From positions 4,402,001 through 4,466,000 of the forward strand of contig NW_026515543.1 of NCBI RefSeq assembly GCF_014898815.1: a DNA stretch of 64,000 nucleotides, given 5' to 3'. Made by a program: the position numbers and the translations under genes. Below are positions 1-12,900 of this stretch, one piece after another. The stretch's first letter is position 1. Each line of letters starts with the position of its first letter. The notes beneath the pieces were generated by a model that saw only the letters and a program-made list of their open reading frames with translations, ran no database searches and was not told the DNA's origin. The DNA comes from Panonychus citri. Lineage: Eukaryota; Arthropoda; Arachnida; Trombidiformes; Tetranychidae.

Positions 1-1675
1 GATTATTTATTGAGCGATTAAATTTCAATATTTAATCAATTAGTGTTGATTAAAACTAAATTTAAACAAATCATTGATCTAAATGAAACCAAGAATCATT
101 ATTGTCAAATAATTAGCTAATATAATCAACAATTAACTAATATGGTTTTACCTTGAAAATAAATTACTCAATATTAAACAATCAACCCAACCTTAATTAA
201 GCATAAATTGTTTATGTTAATCAATTGATTGTAAAATACAAAAAAAAACTGAGCTATGAAAAAAAAATCAATAGCAATTGAATTTAAATCAAAATTGATC
301 ATCAAAATCAACAATTATCAACAATTAACTTTGCAGACATCTGGTTATCATATACATATAATTGATAATTGATTAACAATTAGGTTAATTGTTAACTACT
401 GTGTGAGAAAAAATTTTCCCAGAGAGAAAGTAATAAAAAAAACTGACCAATGGACTTAACCTTGGACAGTTAATTGTTATCTAGCCTGAGGCAATTTAAT
501 AGGTAAAACAAAATATGAAACATTGTAAATAAATAAATAACTAATTTGATTAAATGGTAACAATCAAAAGTTAATCATAAATTGTGTGTGTGGTCGAGTA
601 ATATAAGAAAATTAAAAAAAAATCTATTATCATCATTAATTGTTAACAATTAAACCAATTGATCAGTTGGAATGAAGAAGAAAAAAAAAATATTAATAGT
701 TACCATTAAGTTACAATAAATAAGTAATACAGTCTAATGATTAGACAATCATGTTAATCAACTGATTGAATTTGTTATCAATTCAGAAGCGTGGTCAGTT
801 GCCAACGCTGATCATCCCACACTAATTTAATCACAATTAACTAAATATTAAAGGTTGATTGGGGTTGAAGGCCCTTCCCTGATTCCCATCTCTCTTTTCA
901 CCTACCATTTTCCTCCCACTGACCACCTCCTCCCACCGAGTAAATCATCATCATCATCGTCCACCCAATCCCAACATTATGGTCAATATTAAATATAAAT
1001 GGTAAATAATTAATAACTTACCTTAATAAGCTGTAATCAGATTATTATCTTGATTTAAACTAATGGTAAATTGTTAACAATCAGGATAATATTTTTGAGT
1101 ATGAGTAACAATTAAAAACCTTATTTAGCTTATCAACCAAAATTATCAGAATATATTGATTGTTGAAATATTATCAGATCTATTGACAATTTACTTGATT
1201 GTTGCTGGTTCGTTTTTTTTTTGTATTTCAATTTCTAATCATCGCCTACATTAATCAATAATATTAATATTTAATCATGATGATGATGATTATGATAAGG
1301 ATGATGATAAATTATCATGATAATCAAAGATGATGATGAAAAAAAAGTTTCAGTAATCAGAATCACTTCCTACTGAATTTTTGTTTTTCCCAATTGTAAA
1401 TAACAAAAGTTATCAACTTTAAAAACAATCAACTTTATGATTATTTGTTAATTGTGATCATCATGATGACAAGATCTCAGTGGTTCACACCTAATTATTG
1501 CAACTGCACCTAAACCCATACATCACCTAGAAATTAATCATAAGTAATTAACTTAATCATTCAAAGTGATCAAAATGTTAGTGTTGATTTTCAAACTTTA
1601 ACCATCATCATGAAGATAAATCATCTCATTAAGTATTCAAGTAAACTGACCAGAGCAATGATGGTCAATAGTGAC

Positions 1676-1722
<47 letters not shown>

Positions 1723-3862
1723 TAATAATGTTGAGAAAAAAAATCGAAAAAAATATCGAATTTTTTTTCTTCCTTATTCTTTGTTGGTCAGTTTTCACAA
1801 TAGATTGAACCACTGACCCATACACATGGATTTTTTTACTAATGTCCAGTGAGTGAGAGTAAATTTGTATTTATATTTAATACCAACATGAACACATTGA
1901 TGATATTTGATGTTTACAATGTTTTCCGTTGATTGTTTAACATGATGTTTGACCAAACCCGTTGACCGTTTGTTGTTATTGTACCTTGATTGTTGTTACT
2001 ATTATTATGATTGCAAATATTTTCACATTGGTCATTGAACAAAAAGTGTATACATATGTTGATTATTAACATTTTACCTTTCAATCATTTCACAATTTAC
2101 CTTTGATTGTTTACCTGATCATCTATTAAATGTCACATAAACTGTTATCATTAAAGGACGAACCTTTTTTTTCAATATGATAAATTTAACTTATCATAAT
2201 TTAGATGCAACAATTTATCATTACAAAGGTAAACACAATTTACCTGTAAGTGTATGTTTCATATGTATGATTAACAATTTAAATCAGTTAATCATTTGTA
2301 CAGATTAACCGATTTTCCCAATTTATTAATAATTGATTTCTATTGTGATATTGGCTCAAATCTACAATTTACTCTAATCAATTGCATCCTCATCTTTTAC
2401 TTTTTTTAGATGTCGATGATAATTATGATTGCGAAAATAATTATATCAGATTAACAGGTTCATCTTTCATCATTGACCATTGACCATGTGGTGGTCAGTG
2501 TGGTGGGTGGTTAGTTAGTTAAAAGGTGTTTAAAAATAAATTGATCCACTCGGGTTATTTTAACAAACTTAGTGACCATTAGTGACCACTAACAAGGTGA
2601 ATAGCAATTGAAGATACATGGGAATAGGAAGATAAGATTTGAAGAAAGTTAAAATGAAGAGAAAAATTTTCAATCATCATCATCTCCACCCTCTCATCAT
2701 CATCATCCTTAAATAGTGACCACATCACATTCTCTCACAATAATATAACCTTTGTAGCCTTTTTGACTTGACCATTAGTTTAACACTTAAACCGTCATCC
2801 TAATCATCGTCATCTTAAGAAAGCAAAAACTGACCAACACACACCTTCATCTCCATCTCCATCTTCATCTTCATCTTCATCCTCATCATCTTCTTACTCA
2901 TCAATTTTTATCTTCCACCTTTAACTTTCTCCTTTCTAATTTATTGTGTGTCCACTTTTTTTTTCACTTAACAATTTAACTTGACCATTTAACCCATTCA
3001 AATTGGTTAAACGTTTTCATTTCAATTGGTTTGATCCGGTTCGTTAATCAAAGGAAATCCTAACAATCAACAGGTAACACAATATAAGAAGACAACAACA
3101 ATCAACTATCATCATAATCATAATCATTATCTTCAACATTAAATGGTCAGTTCAGTCAATCTCATTGATTGTCTCTCTCACACATATACACTCATTGATT
3201 GTAGTGGTCACTACACTTTACTATTAATTTTTACGGTTCAACTAAAAAGCATCATCATTATCATCATTTCACATTTTTATTCACAAACAATAAGTAGTAA
3301 CTTGGATGATGGTCATTCAATGGTCAGTATTGTATTCGGATGTTGATAGTTTATTGTCCAGATTTGGAAGCGGGAAAAAAGTGTCCACTTTTTCACCTCT
3401 GAAACTGTTACACTTTTCATTGACTTTCAACACAAAATTAGGATTCTTATTGTTAATTGTATTATCATCATCGAGATGATTATGATTGTTGTTGTTGTTG
3501 ATTTGTTAACCATTTAAATTGATTTAAATGAGTCGCTTAAATAGTTGACATTATCTGTATCATTGTTATCATCAAATTCAAGTTTATATTGTGTTAATAT
3601 TTTTCCATATTGTTGTTTGATTATTACAATACAATTTACAGATTTTCCTGTCAATCTGTCAAATTTAATTTGCTTCAGTATCAGTTTGGTTTCATTCAAA
3701 CTGATTGTTGTGATTATAATTGTTGATCAGTTGATCAACTGATTCCAACCAAATGTTAACATTTAATTGAATCAGTTATGTTTTCTTGGAGTTGAAACAA
3801 TCAACCATTCATATTATAATATGAAGGTATTCATATAATGAATCAACAACTTTAACCATGAT
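1..3862. other. Non-coding stretch with TGACCA-rich segment
   Basis: I see no gene on either strand. The DNA is AT-rich with runs of ATC/GAT trinucleotides (around 1277-1340, 2670-2710 and 2850-2890). TGACCA or its complement TGGTCA is frequent between about 1640 and 3360, for example 1648, 1662, 1672, 1785, 2474, 2481, 2492, 2573 and 2583. Two perfect 18-bp palindromes lie close to the start of the inverted repeat, at 3726-3743 (half site ATCAGTTGA) and 3808-3825 (half site TTCATATTA). Short open frames here have repetitive, non-protein-like content. Confidence 0.6.
1683..1716. repeat. (AG)n microsatellite
   Basis: About 17 uninterrupted AG units in non-coding DNA. A short open frame read through it on the minus strand is an artefact of the repeat. 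Confidence 0.95.
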
Positions 3863-4764
3863 TAAAGGATAATAATGAATATCGAGATCAATGATATTAA
3901 TTTGCGAAAAAGTTTATTGTTACTATTGTTGTTTATTGTACAATGTTGATGCTTTTTCATTGCATGAAGATGAAGATGAAGATGATGATTGTGTGTGGAT
4001 ATTGTTGAGATAAATGTGGAGGATGATGAAGATGATGAAGATACTGATGATGATGATAATAATAATAATAAGCGGCTCCTATCATGGTACAACAGCCGCA
4101 ACGAAATCTTATCACCTGTTAAACTTTAATTCAGGTGAAATGTTACCCAAGAAACAGATCAGACGTGTTTACATTCAATCTGCTTTTCTATTTGTTTATT
4201 AATATTTTAATTGATGAAATGTTTTATTCCGTAATCATTATCAATATTTCATCATCATCATCGTCATAGTCTCTTCCTTCCTTCCTTCCTTCCTTGACCA
4301 TAGCCATTGATCATATTGACCACTAGATGGACATTGACAAGTTTACCAAGAGAATCAACAGATGGAGTAGTTAAGCTAATTCCTGGACCGATAATTATCC
4401 TCAACAGGTAACATGTTTCGACTACAACAAAGTAAATATGTTTACCTTTTCCCACACAATTTTCCAAACAAAAATGTTTGAAACAAGGAGAAGAAGAGAA
4501 AGAAAAGGAAGATGAAGAAGATGATGAAAATGAAGACGAAGGATGAAAACTAGGAAGATAAGGATGATAAAGAAAGAGAAAAGTAAAGAGAAATAATTTG
4601 TTCTCTTCTTACAAAATCGTAGACTAGAAAAAAGGTAAAACAAGTTAAAAGCGAACAGGTAATTAATAATTAGACTAATTGTTACAATTGAATAATAATA
4701 ATATCACCTAATCTCCACCTTCACCTTCATTCATCTCATTCTCCCACCGCTCATCCATCCATCC

Positions 4765-4812
<48 letters not shown>

Positions 4813-5125
4813 ATTCTCATTCACTCTCCTTTTCCTCCCACCTTGAAGAAGAAGAAGAAGAGAAATTAACAAATGGTTCGAATTTTTTTCTCTCCGGTGG
4901 GAATTTAATGCAACAACAAATAAAACCCATAGACTTTTGGACCAACATAAACACAGATGGAGAAAGAGAGAGGAAGAGAAAGAGATGAAGATAAAGATGA
5001 GGATGAGAATGAAAATGACAATGATGACGAGAAGGGAGAGACCACGTGTTAGGTAAACCACTGTTATAATATCAGCTGCTAATCGAGTTGATAAAACAGT
5101 TGATTCTCACGGTTCCCAATCTCTA
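3863..5125 (+). repeat. Left arm of 1.1-1.25 kb inverted repeat
   Basis: The sequence from 3863 to about 4965 reappears as its reverse complement at about 8011-9131, nearly base for base. The visible differences there are in simple repeats: the AAGG run near 4270-4295 and the CT run at 4773-4810. Beyond about 4965 the match degrades: this arm carries roughly 55 extra bases of simple sequence, but CACGTG (about 5043) and a CAGCTG-containing block remain recognisable to about 5125. The arm holds no convincing coding sequence. The two arms bracket the bHLH gene. Such near-identity suggests recent duplication or ongoing gene conversion (inference). Confidence 0.9.
4773..4810. repeat. (CT)n microsatellite inside left arm
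   Basis: A CT dinucleotide run, longer than its counterpart (AG run, about 8162-8194) in the right arm. It is one of the few places where the arms differ. Confidence 0.9.
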
Positions 5126-5534
5126 ATCGTTATCATTTGTCGTGTGATCAATTTTATCAAATTCAAATTATTATCAATACCTTAATATTATCATTATCAT
5201 CCATCCACCTACACCAACACTCACACAGAGACACTCATTCATCCCAATCCAAAGCATCCTCATCTTCATCCTCATCCTTATCCTCATCAATCCTTTCATT
5301 CATTGACCATTCAGATAAATACAAACATATGATTTTCCTTTGAATACAAAAGTTCATTTCTTTTATTGATTTTTTTGCACTTTTCGTGTTGATTGGTTGG
5401 ATTAATTGATTGATAATCAATTTATACAATTAATTTATTATGTATACAAAAATTTCATCAGGTTAATACAAAATAATAATAATAATTAATAGTAAATAAA
5501 AAAGGATATACTTTATATGCAGAATTAGTTTAAA

Positions 5535-6410
5535 TTACAATTGTGTTAATTGTTTTAACTTTGACTGTTTATCAAACTGTTTTTTACACAGGGATGTGTC
5601 GGTGATGATGATGTTGTTGTTGTTGTGGGTGGTGATGGTTGGTGTCGTTGTTGTGTTCATATTGGTGGGTGTTGATGTGGTGGTGGTGTTGTTGTTTTGT
5701 ACTTGCAATTGACATTTAGCATTGATCCAGTTATCCTTAAATGCTTTGATGTCACTTTCTGATGAGCCTTCTTTGGCTAATTTAATTATTAATTGTTGAT
5801 GAAGTTCATCGATGTATTTAACTGCTTCATTAATTATTTTAACCTTTAAACAATTAAAAGAGAGAGAGAGAAATAAACAATTAGTATCAAGATTCACATT
5901 TTCGTGTAAATTGTAATATAAACAATCAATTTACTTTTGAAAATTGTATTTTCGCAATCAACCATTTGGTTAATTGTGTTCAATTTAAGGTTCTTGTACT
6001 TTGATTTAGTTAACTAGAGATAATTAAAGTTTGTTCAACAATCAATTTGTTTACTTTGAGGTTAATATGTACGATCTGTGTTCGATTAATTGTGATTAAC
6101 TAATTGCTCTTGTTATCGGTGGACTTTTGTATCTCTCATTTTGATTGAACAATTAATTGGTTTGATTGTTGCATTAGGGGAGAGTTAAGATTGAGATAAT
6201 TACCTTTGGAACAATATTTAATCCATTAAGAGATGGGATTAGTTTACAAAGATTTTGATATTCCCTTAATCTTAATTGTCGTCTTCTTTCACGTTTAATC
6301 CTCAAAATGTTCCTATTGGTTGTATCTTCCAAAGGAACTGAATGATGATGATGATGATTATGATGATATTTGGTGACACGTTCAGACACAGTAGTATGTT
6401 TATCCACCAT
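5535..6410 (-). CDS. Basic helix-loop-helix transcription factor, two exons
   Basis: Two exons on the minus strand: 6410-6204 (ATG to a GTAATT donor) and 5843-5535 (after a TTTAAAG acceptor, to TAA). They join in frame to 171 residues. Residues 36-46 form a basic region with ERRR, followed by helix 1 (about 47-60, ending KLIPS), a short loop (61-69) and helix 2 (about 70-86, KIINEAVKYIDELHQQL). This is a bHLH domain, which dimerises and binds E-box DNA in the nucleus. The ERRR motif suits a DNA-binding group A type better than an Id-type inhibitor. A His run lies at 16-23, and the C-terminus is Asn/Thr-rich low complexity. The intron falls exactly between loop and helix 2. I cannot assign a named family. 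The gene lies in the loop of the large inverted repeat, and no TATA box or other promoter is obvious. Confidence 0.85.
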
Positions 6411-6970
6411 TTTGATTTAATTGGTTGATAATTCACAAGATTAACGAGATGAGAAGATTAAGAAAATTGAAATGTTCACCAAATTAAAGTTTGTTGTGAA
6501 TTGGAGGTCAGTGTGTCTCGATTGATGATTGAAGATCAAGTGAAGATAAAAATACAGAGAGAGTAAGTTAAATACTACAGAGAGATGATGAGGATGATCA
6601 CCAGAGGAGAGATGATGATGAGGATGATAAAAGGTAAAGGTAACACAAGAAATAACAAATGAAAAGGATCAAGATGTTACTCGGTTGAGAGATGAAGGTA
6701 AACTAAACTCCAAATGAGAACCAGTCTCTCATATGGAAGATGATGAGGATGATAAGGATGACGATTTAGTGGCTCACTCTGACTGAGAAAAGTGGCAAAT
6801 TTTGTTAAGGAAAAGGCACATATTTACTTTCTCTCTCTTCTCTTTCTTCGGTTACTTTTCTTTCTTTTTTCTCTTTCTTTTAATTTCCTTCTCTTTATCA
6901 TCCTCTTCTCTTTCTTCTCTCTTCTTCTTGTGCTTCTTAAACGTCTTTCTCTCTCTCTCTCTCTCTCTTC
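6411..6970. other. Upstream region of bHLH gene
   Basis: This is the sequence upstream of the bHLH start codon. It is purine-rich, with GATGATGAGGATG-type repeats at 6580-6760 and then pyrimidine-rich from 6826. I see no gene. It presumably holds the bHLH promoter and 5' leader, but no core element stands out. Confidence 0.4.
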
Positions 6971-6974
6971 TTTC

Positions 6975-7285
6975 TCTTCCTCCATCTGCCTCTTTCTTTT
7001 TCTTCTTATTCCTTTTTCACCTGTAAAATGAATCTTTAATTTGAGTTGTGTAGCATCTTGATGATGAGAAGAAGAAGAAGATGCTATGTGAAAAAAAAGA
7101 AAGGTAAAAAGAGAGGGAAATTCTCTGAGAAAAAAAGAAAGAGAAGATTAGTTCACTTTCTTTTTTCTCTTTCTTACTTGTTAGTCATCCTCATCTTCTT
7201 ATGGTCAAACTTTAAAAGGAATATTATGAAATAATATCTACCTCTACCTTCACCTACGTACTTTTTACGAGTGAGAAAGAAAGAG

Positions 7286-7338
<53 letters not shown>

Positions 7339-7565
7339 AATCACAATTGTTTTTTTCTCATAGAATTTTATCTTCTCTCTCTTCTTTATCATCTTTCACC
7401 TTCTTTTTCCTCTTTCTTTCCTTTCTTCACATAGCATCTTCTTCCTCTCATCATCAAGATGCTTTAACTTAAATTAAACATTCATTTTACAGGTGAACAG
7501 AAATGAGAGGAAGATGAAAAAAGAAAGAACGAAAAGAAAGAGGCAGATGTAGAGGAAGATGAGAG
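6975..7565. repeat. Inner inverted repeat, about 600 bp overall
   Basis: The segment at about 6975-7100 (containing CACCTGTAAAATGAA and GCATCTTGATGATGAG) recurs as its reverse complement at about 7420-7565 (TTCATTTTACAGGTG and CTCATCATCAAGATGC). The spacer, about 7100-7420, is itself a purine block facing a pyrimidine block and includes a 46-bp AG run at 7291-7336. The arms have several substitutions, so they look older than the outer repeat. This palindrome lies wholly in the loop of the outer inverted repeat but is not concentric with it. Confidence 0.8.
7291..7336. repeat. (AG)n microsatellite, about 23 units
   Basis: Uninterrupted AG dinucleotides at the centre of the inner inverted repeat. 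Confidence 0.95.
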
Positions 7566-7869
7566 AATAAGAAATATGATGAAGATGATGAGAGTTTAAT
7601 CATATAAATTTCAATTAAATCGAAAAAAAAGTTTGATTAAAGAGATTTTGTTCCAAAGGTTATTATCATTTTCTAATAATAACAATTAATGAATGGCTTC
7701 ACTTTAGTTTCGGAACAATATTGAAATTTGAATGATTTGCATTCGAGAAATGATTTGATACTTGCAATTAAAATGCATTTTTTAATTACGAGCATTTGAA
7801 TGTTGATTGAAAGGAGTGGACATGATGTCGATTACCATTGGTCAAGTCTTTTAGTCTTCCAGATGATTG

Positions 7870-8159
7870 ATAATTACAAGACGATTAAATCGGTAACCGT
7901 GAGAAGAAACTGTTTTGCTCATTCAGCTGATTGAAGAACAGCGGCTTTTATGTAACACGTGGTATCCCGACTCGTTCTCGTCCCTCAACATCCTCATCCT
8001 CATCTCTTTCTCCATCTGTGTTTATGTTGGTCCAAAAGTCTATGGGTTTTATTTGTTGTTGCATTAAATTCCCACCGGAGAGAAAAAAATTCGAACCATT
8101 TGTTAATTTCTCTTCTTCTTCTTCTTCAAGGTGGGAGGAAAAGGAGAGTGAGTGAGAAT

Positions 8160-8198
<39 letters not shown>

Positions 8199-9131
8199 AG
8201 AGAGAGTAAGGGAGAGAGGGATGGATGGATGAGCGGTGGGAGAATGAGATGAATGAAGGTGAAGGTGGAGATTAGGTGATATTATTATTATTCAATTGTA
8301 ACAATTAGTCTAATTATTAATTACCTGTTCGCTTTTAACTTGTTTTACCTTTTTTCTAGTCTACGATTTTGTAAGAAGAGAACAAATTATTTCTCTTTAC
8401 TTTTCTCTTTCTTTATCATCCTTATCTTCCTAGTTTTCATCCTTCGTCTTCATCTTCATCTTCTTCATCATCTTCTTCATCTTCCTTTTCTTTCTCTTCT
8501 TCTCCTTGTTTCAAACATTTTTGTTTGGAAAATTGTGTGGGAAAAGGTAAACATATTTACTTTGTTGTAGTCGAAACATGTTACCTGTTGAGGATAATTA
8601 TCGGTCCAGGAATTAGCTTAACTACTCCATCTGTTGATTCTCTTGGTAAACTTGTCAATGTCCATCTAGTGGTCAATATGATCAATGGCTATGGTCAAGG
8701 AAGGAAGGAAGGAAGAAACTATGACGATGATGATGATGAAATATTGATAATGATTACGGAATAAAACATTTCATCAATTAAAATATTAATAAACAAATAG
8801 AAAAGCAGATTGAATGTAAACACGTCTGATCTGTTTCTTGGGTAACATTTCACCTGAATTAAAGTTTAACAGGTGATAAGATTTCGTTGCGGCTGTTGTA
8901 CCATGATAGGAGCCGCTTATTATTATTATTATCATCATCATCAGTATCTTCATCATCTTCATCATCCTCCACATTTATCTCAACAATATCCACACACAAT
9001 CATCATCTTCATCTTCATCTTCATCATCATGCAATGAAAAAGCATCAACATTGTACAATAAACAACAATAGTAACAATAAACTTTTTCGCAAATTAATAT
9101 CATTGATCTCGATATTCATTATTATCCTTTA
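7870..9131 (-). repeat. Right arm of 1.1-1.25 kb inverted repeat
   Basis: Reverse complement of 3863-5125. It is near-identical from about 8011 to 9131 and diverged from about 7870 to 8010. The outer edge is sharp: identity stops after CCTTTA at 9131, matching TAAAGG at 3863. I see no flanking direct repeat at the outer ends, so target-site duplication by a transposon is not supported. Peptides read through this arm match those in the left arm only because the DNA is duplicated. Confidence 0.9.
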
Positions 9132-9837
9132 TGACTAATTGATAATTCATGTTAATTGTTGTTCTAATTAAGATCAACACAATCAGCTGTTGATTATAAT
9201 TGTTACTTTTTAATTATCCCACTAATCGTTTACTAATTGTTCGGACGATGTTGACTTTTTCCAAATATAATCTATTACAATGAATTTACAATCAAGTTAA
9301 TTTTTTGCTTTCCACTTTTTTCTTAATTGTGATGATTATCCTCTTCATCTCATCCTCCTCAATTGTTATTATTTTCATGTTGATAATAATACCATTTCCA
9401 TACAATAGTTTGGACTAAACTTTTTCACCTTCTCAATGAACATAAATTATTAATTGTTGTTTGTTTCAGTGTAATAATTTAATATTAATCATACTAATTT
9501 GATGATAAAAATTCAACAAATTTACTGCTCATTAATGGGCGCTCTCTAATTAGCATTGTATTAATTGTTAATCAGTGTAACATTAGGCTAAATAGTTGCC
9601 GGGTAATTAACTAATCATGATGGTGAAAGTTAACAATGAAAAACGAAAAACAAAAACCATGATTATATCAAAGTATAAATCAAGATGATACCAACAATTA
9701 ACTTAATCAACGTCATGATCACATCACCATCTTAATGAATCCAATGAATGAAATAACACAAGAAAGATAATTATGAAATCAAAGACGAATCCCAATGATT
9801 TATCAACATAGAATCTCAATTTCGATTGTTTTTCCAG
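9132..9837. other. Non-coding spacer
   Basis: AT-rich DNA between the inverted repeat and the exon-like pocket. I see no gene or notable structure. Confidence 0.5.
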
Positions 9838-9970
9838 GCCAATAAGTGCGTTTCTAGCTGACGATTATCGGTCTCGACCTCAGCGATCAGGAGGTCAAAA
9901 TTACGGGTCAACCCTAACGGTAAACGGAACCTTTCAAAATGGACAATCTAATTATCCAGAATTCATTTGA
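9838..9970 (+). CDS. Possible terminal exon of an unidentified gene
   Basis: A pyrimidine-rich acceptor (TTTTTCCAG, ending 9837) is followed by an open frame to TGA at 9968-9970, about 43 residues after one leftover base. The peptide is mixed and polar, ending in NYPEFI, and the DNA is richer in G and C than its surroundings. I cannot find matching upstream exons, and the minus strand is also open across much of it, so this could instead be a conserved non-coding element. Confidence 0.3.
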
Positions 9971-12900
9971 CTTTTGAACCCTAATTAGTATCAACTTAGA
10001 GCTTAATCCAAGTTAAATCATCGGTTAGAGATTAAGATTATCATTTGTAAGAAAATGATTGTAATTAGCTAATCATAATTATCTCAATCTAATCGGTCCG
10101 AAAGTACTGAAACTAATACGATGCAAGTAAAAATTGGAAACTAGATTGGAAAATTAATCCAACCCAATTAAAGGCAACAATTAATCAATTACAAAGTCTA
10201 TTATTAAGCAAGATTAACATGAAAGTCAAAAAGTTAATCATAGTAATACAAATAAAATTATTATACGAGAAAAAGTTGAACTGAATTAAAAACTATATTA
10301 TTAATATTAATTGTTACTTGTTCATTGTTAGTTTGAAGAAATTGTTCCGGAGGCAAATTAAGAGGCGAAAATTATGAATTTGAAATCGATGAAGTCACTT
10401 GAGGCCACTTGTCATTCGGGTTGACGGAGACACTTTTTGTTTCCAATCAATTGATTATCAATGTTAATCATAATATGAGATTTATAATGAACCTCAAATT
10501 ATGAACAACAACAACAACAAGGTAAACATTATCATTAGAACTTTTTTCTCAAAAAAAGTTCTAACGTTCCAATCGAGGCCTCTAAACAAATCGAACCAGA
10601 TGTCAATTGTACACTTAACTAACTTGTTGGTACCTCAACAATTAGTTAACATGATGATTAAACATGATGAGGATCAAGAGGTGACATTAATGCTCAGGCC
10701 ACTAATTTGATTTCGATTCAATTTTTTCATCTTCATATGAGTAAGTTTTATCTCCGAGGGGTCAGTTATCTTATAGTGGACACTGGGAGGAAGTGGGCAA
10801 GGAGGAGGAGGAAGTGGTGGTGGTCAGGAGGCGATTGGGAGGATTAAGTAGGAAGATTATGATTAGTTATCAAAATGTTTTCTTCCTCATCTCGGTTGTT
10901 TATTATAACTAACAATCAATTGACATTTATCTGGATTAACTAATCATTATAATGTAATTATCATTTTGAGCCTCGATTGGGTTTGGCCTTTTGATTGTGT
11001 TTATAGGTTAATTGTTACTCAATGATTAGTTTAATTTGGTTGATTAGATTAAAATTTTGATCGGAATATTTTTTCTTTTGATATTGTTTCTAATCATGGA
11101 CAATTTAGATAATTGTTTGACTTAATAATGATAATAATTATCATCTCAATTAAAATGTCCGCTGATCGTGATTATGTGGTTAGTTAATTGTGGTCACGCT
11201 TTTGATTACCATTTGATTGTAATCAATTTAATCTTGAATTTCAATTTCGTTTAATTGAAAAGATGAGTTTAAAAGTTGATCGTTAATTGTTTCAAATTGA
11301 ATGATTTAAACGCTAAATTGTAATTAGATTGTAATAAAGATAATAATTTAACTTCCGATTGTAAGATTAACACATTGGATCGTTACTATAGTTAATTAAT
11401 TGTAGTTTACGGTTTATTATTAACCATGACAATCAAATAAAGTCTAAGATGATCATGCAACTAATCATTTAACACACAAATTTAATCACAATCAAGCAAC
11501 AACAATTAAAATCATGAACATTTCAATACTAAGCAAAAAAAAAATTCCCATAGGAAGTTGTTTATAATAATAGTTGAATTTTGAATTCTATTTAAAGAAA
11601 AAAAAATCTCAGGTTAACAATTTAAAGTAACAATTTAGATATTTTTACATCTTAATCAACGATAATCAACAGCAATCAAGTTGATTAGTTTGATGAACGT
11701 AAAAAAAGTCACGCTTAAAACCGATTGGGACTAATAGGAAATCCATAGGAAAAAATTTCCAACGAAAATGTTATTTCCATCTAAGGTTATTTACCATAGG
11801 AGGATAATGATGATAATGAAGATGCCAAATAAGGAAGAGAGAGAGAGAGAGAGAAAGCCAATTCTATCATCATTACCTTTGACCTAATTTCACTTTCATC
11901 AATAAAGTGCCTTTGTGGTTATATAACTTTATGAACTCGGAAAGATAATTTTATCATCATCATTAACATCATTCCGATGATGATTATCATTATAATCATT
12001 TGCTAGTCTAAATTGTTGCCGATTTAAATTGGAAGCGGAAAAAAAATACTTAAAGATAAAAATCGAGGCGAAATAAAAATTTACCTGTAATCATCAGCAT
12101 CTTTTGATCATCCAATCATCATCATCATCATCATTACTTTCGGATCCTAGTTGAGGTCAATTGCATATTATCATTAGTTTTGCGCTAAAATATTGACCCT
12201 CCATTACCTTTAATGTGTCTCAGGTAAAAAAAAAGTGACCTGGATTTGATTCATTTTACCTTTGGACTTAACAGTAAAACCAAAGTTGATAAAAAAGCAG
12301 CATCATTATGACCCAGACTGACCTCAGGTTACAAGAAAAGCTGATTCACCTGAAGGTCATTGTGAGAATCCAAGAGAAACTCGTTTTCTTATCATTATCA
12401 TTATCATCCTTCAATCATCTTCATTTAAAGTCTATGTAAATATTACTTAGAGATGTCATCATAATCATCTTTATCCTCCTCTTCATCCTCATCATTTTCA
12501 TCACAATTTGTTACCTTGATATCATATAAGGTATTGTTAGTTAATCACTTGAGGATGAAGATGAAGAGGAGGATGATAAGTTTAACATTATCAAGTTACA
12601 TCAATTCTCAATATTGTTAACAGAAATTAAGTTAATTGTTGCTTCTCATTTGTTGATTATTAGTTTTGTAATCTGCTCTTGCTAATCGTTAATCTTGATT
12701 GTTGATTTAAATCATTTCAATCTCTCAATACCAACATGAATATACATTTTATCTTTGAGGTTTAATGGCTAATTGTTGTTACTTAATTGTTGGTATTATC
12801 TTTTAATTTAGAGACAATTTAAACTAATGATTGTCTAAGGCGTTGGATAATCCATTAAATTTTGTTTCTCTCTCCAAAACATTTGATTAACTTGATTATC

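Noticed and set aside
4264..4467. Open frame whose peptide is repeated on the other strand at 8525-8764
   Set aside because: The match is a by-product of the inverted repeat; the peptide has no domain, and such frames occur in both arms only because the DNA is duplicated.
7620..7650. TTGTTCCAAAGGT near 7640 as a copy of the bHLH exon 1 splice donor
   Set aside because: The shared stretch is only about a dozen bases and the flanks do not match.
10780..10860. Gly-rich frame after CTTATAG (possible exon)
   Set aside because: The frame is a translation of a GGAGGAGG-type simple repeat; similar G-rich tracts occur near 19360 and 19558 and, on the other strand, near 880-937.
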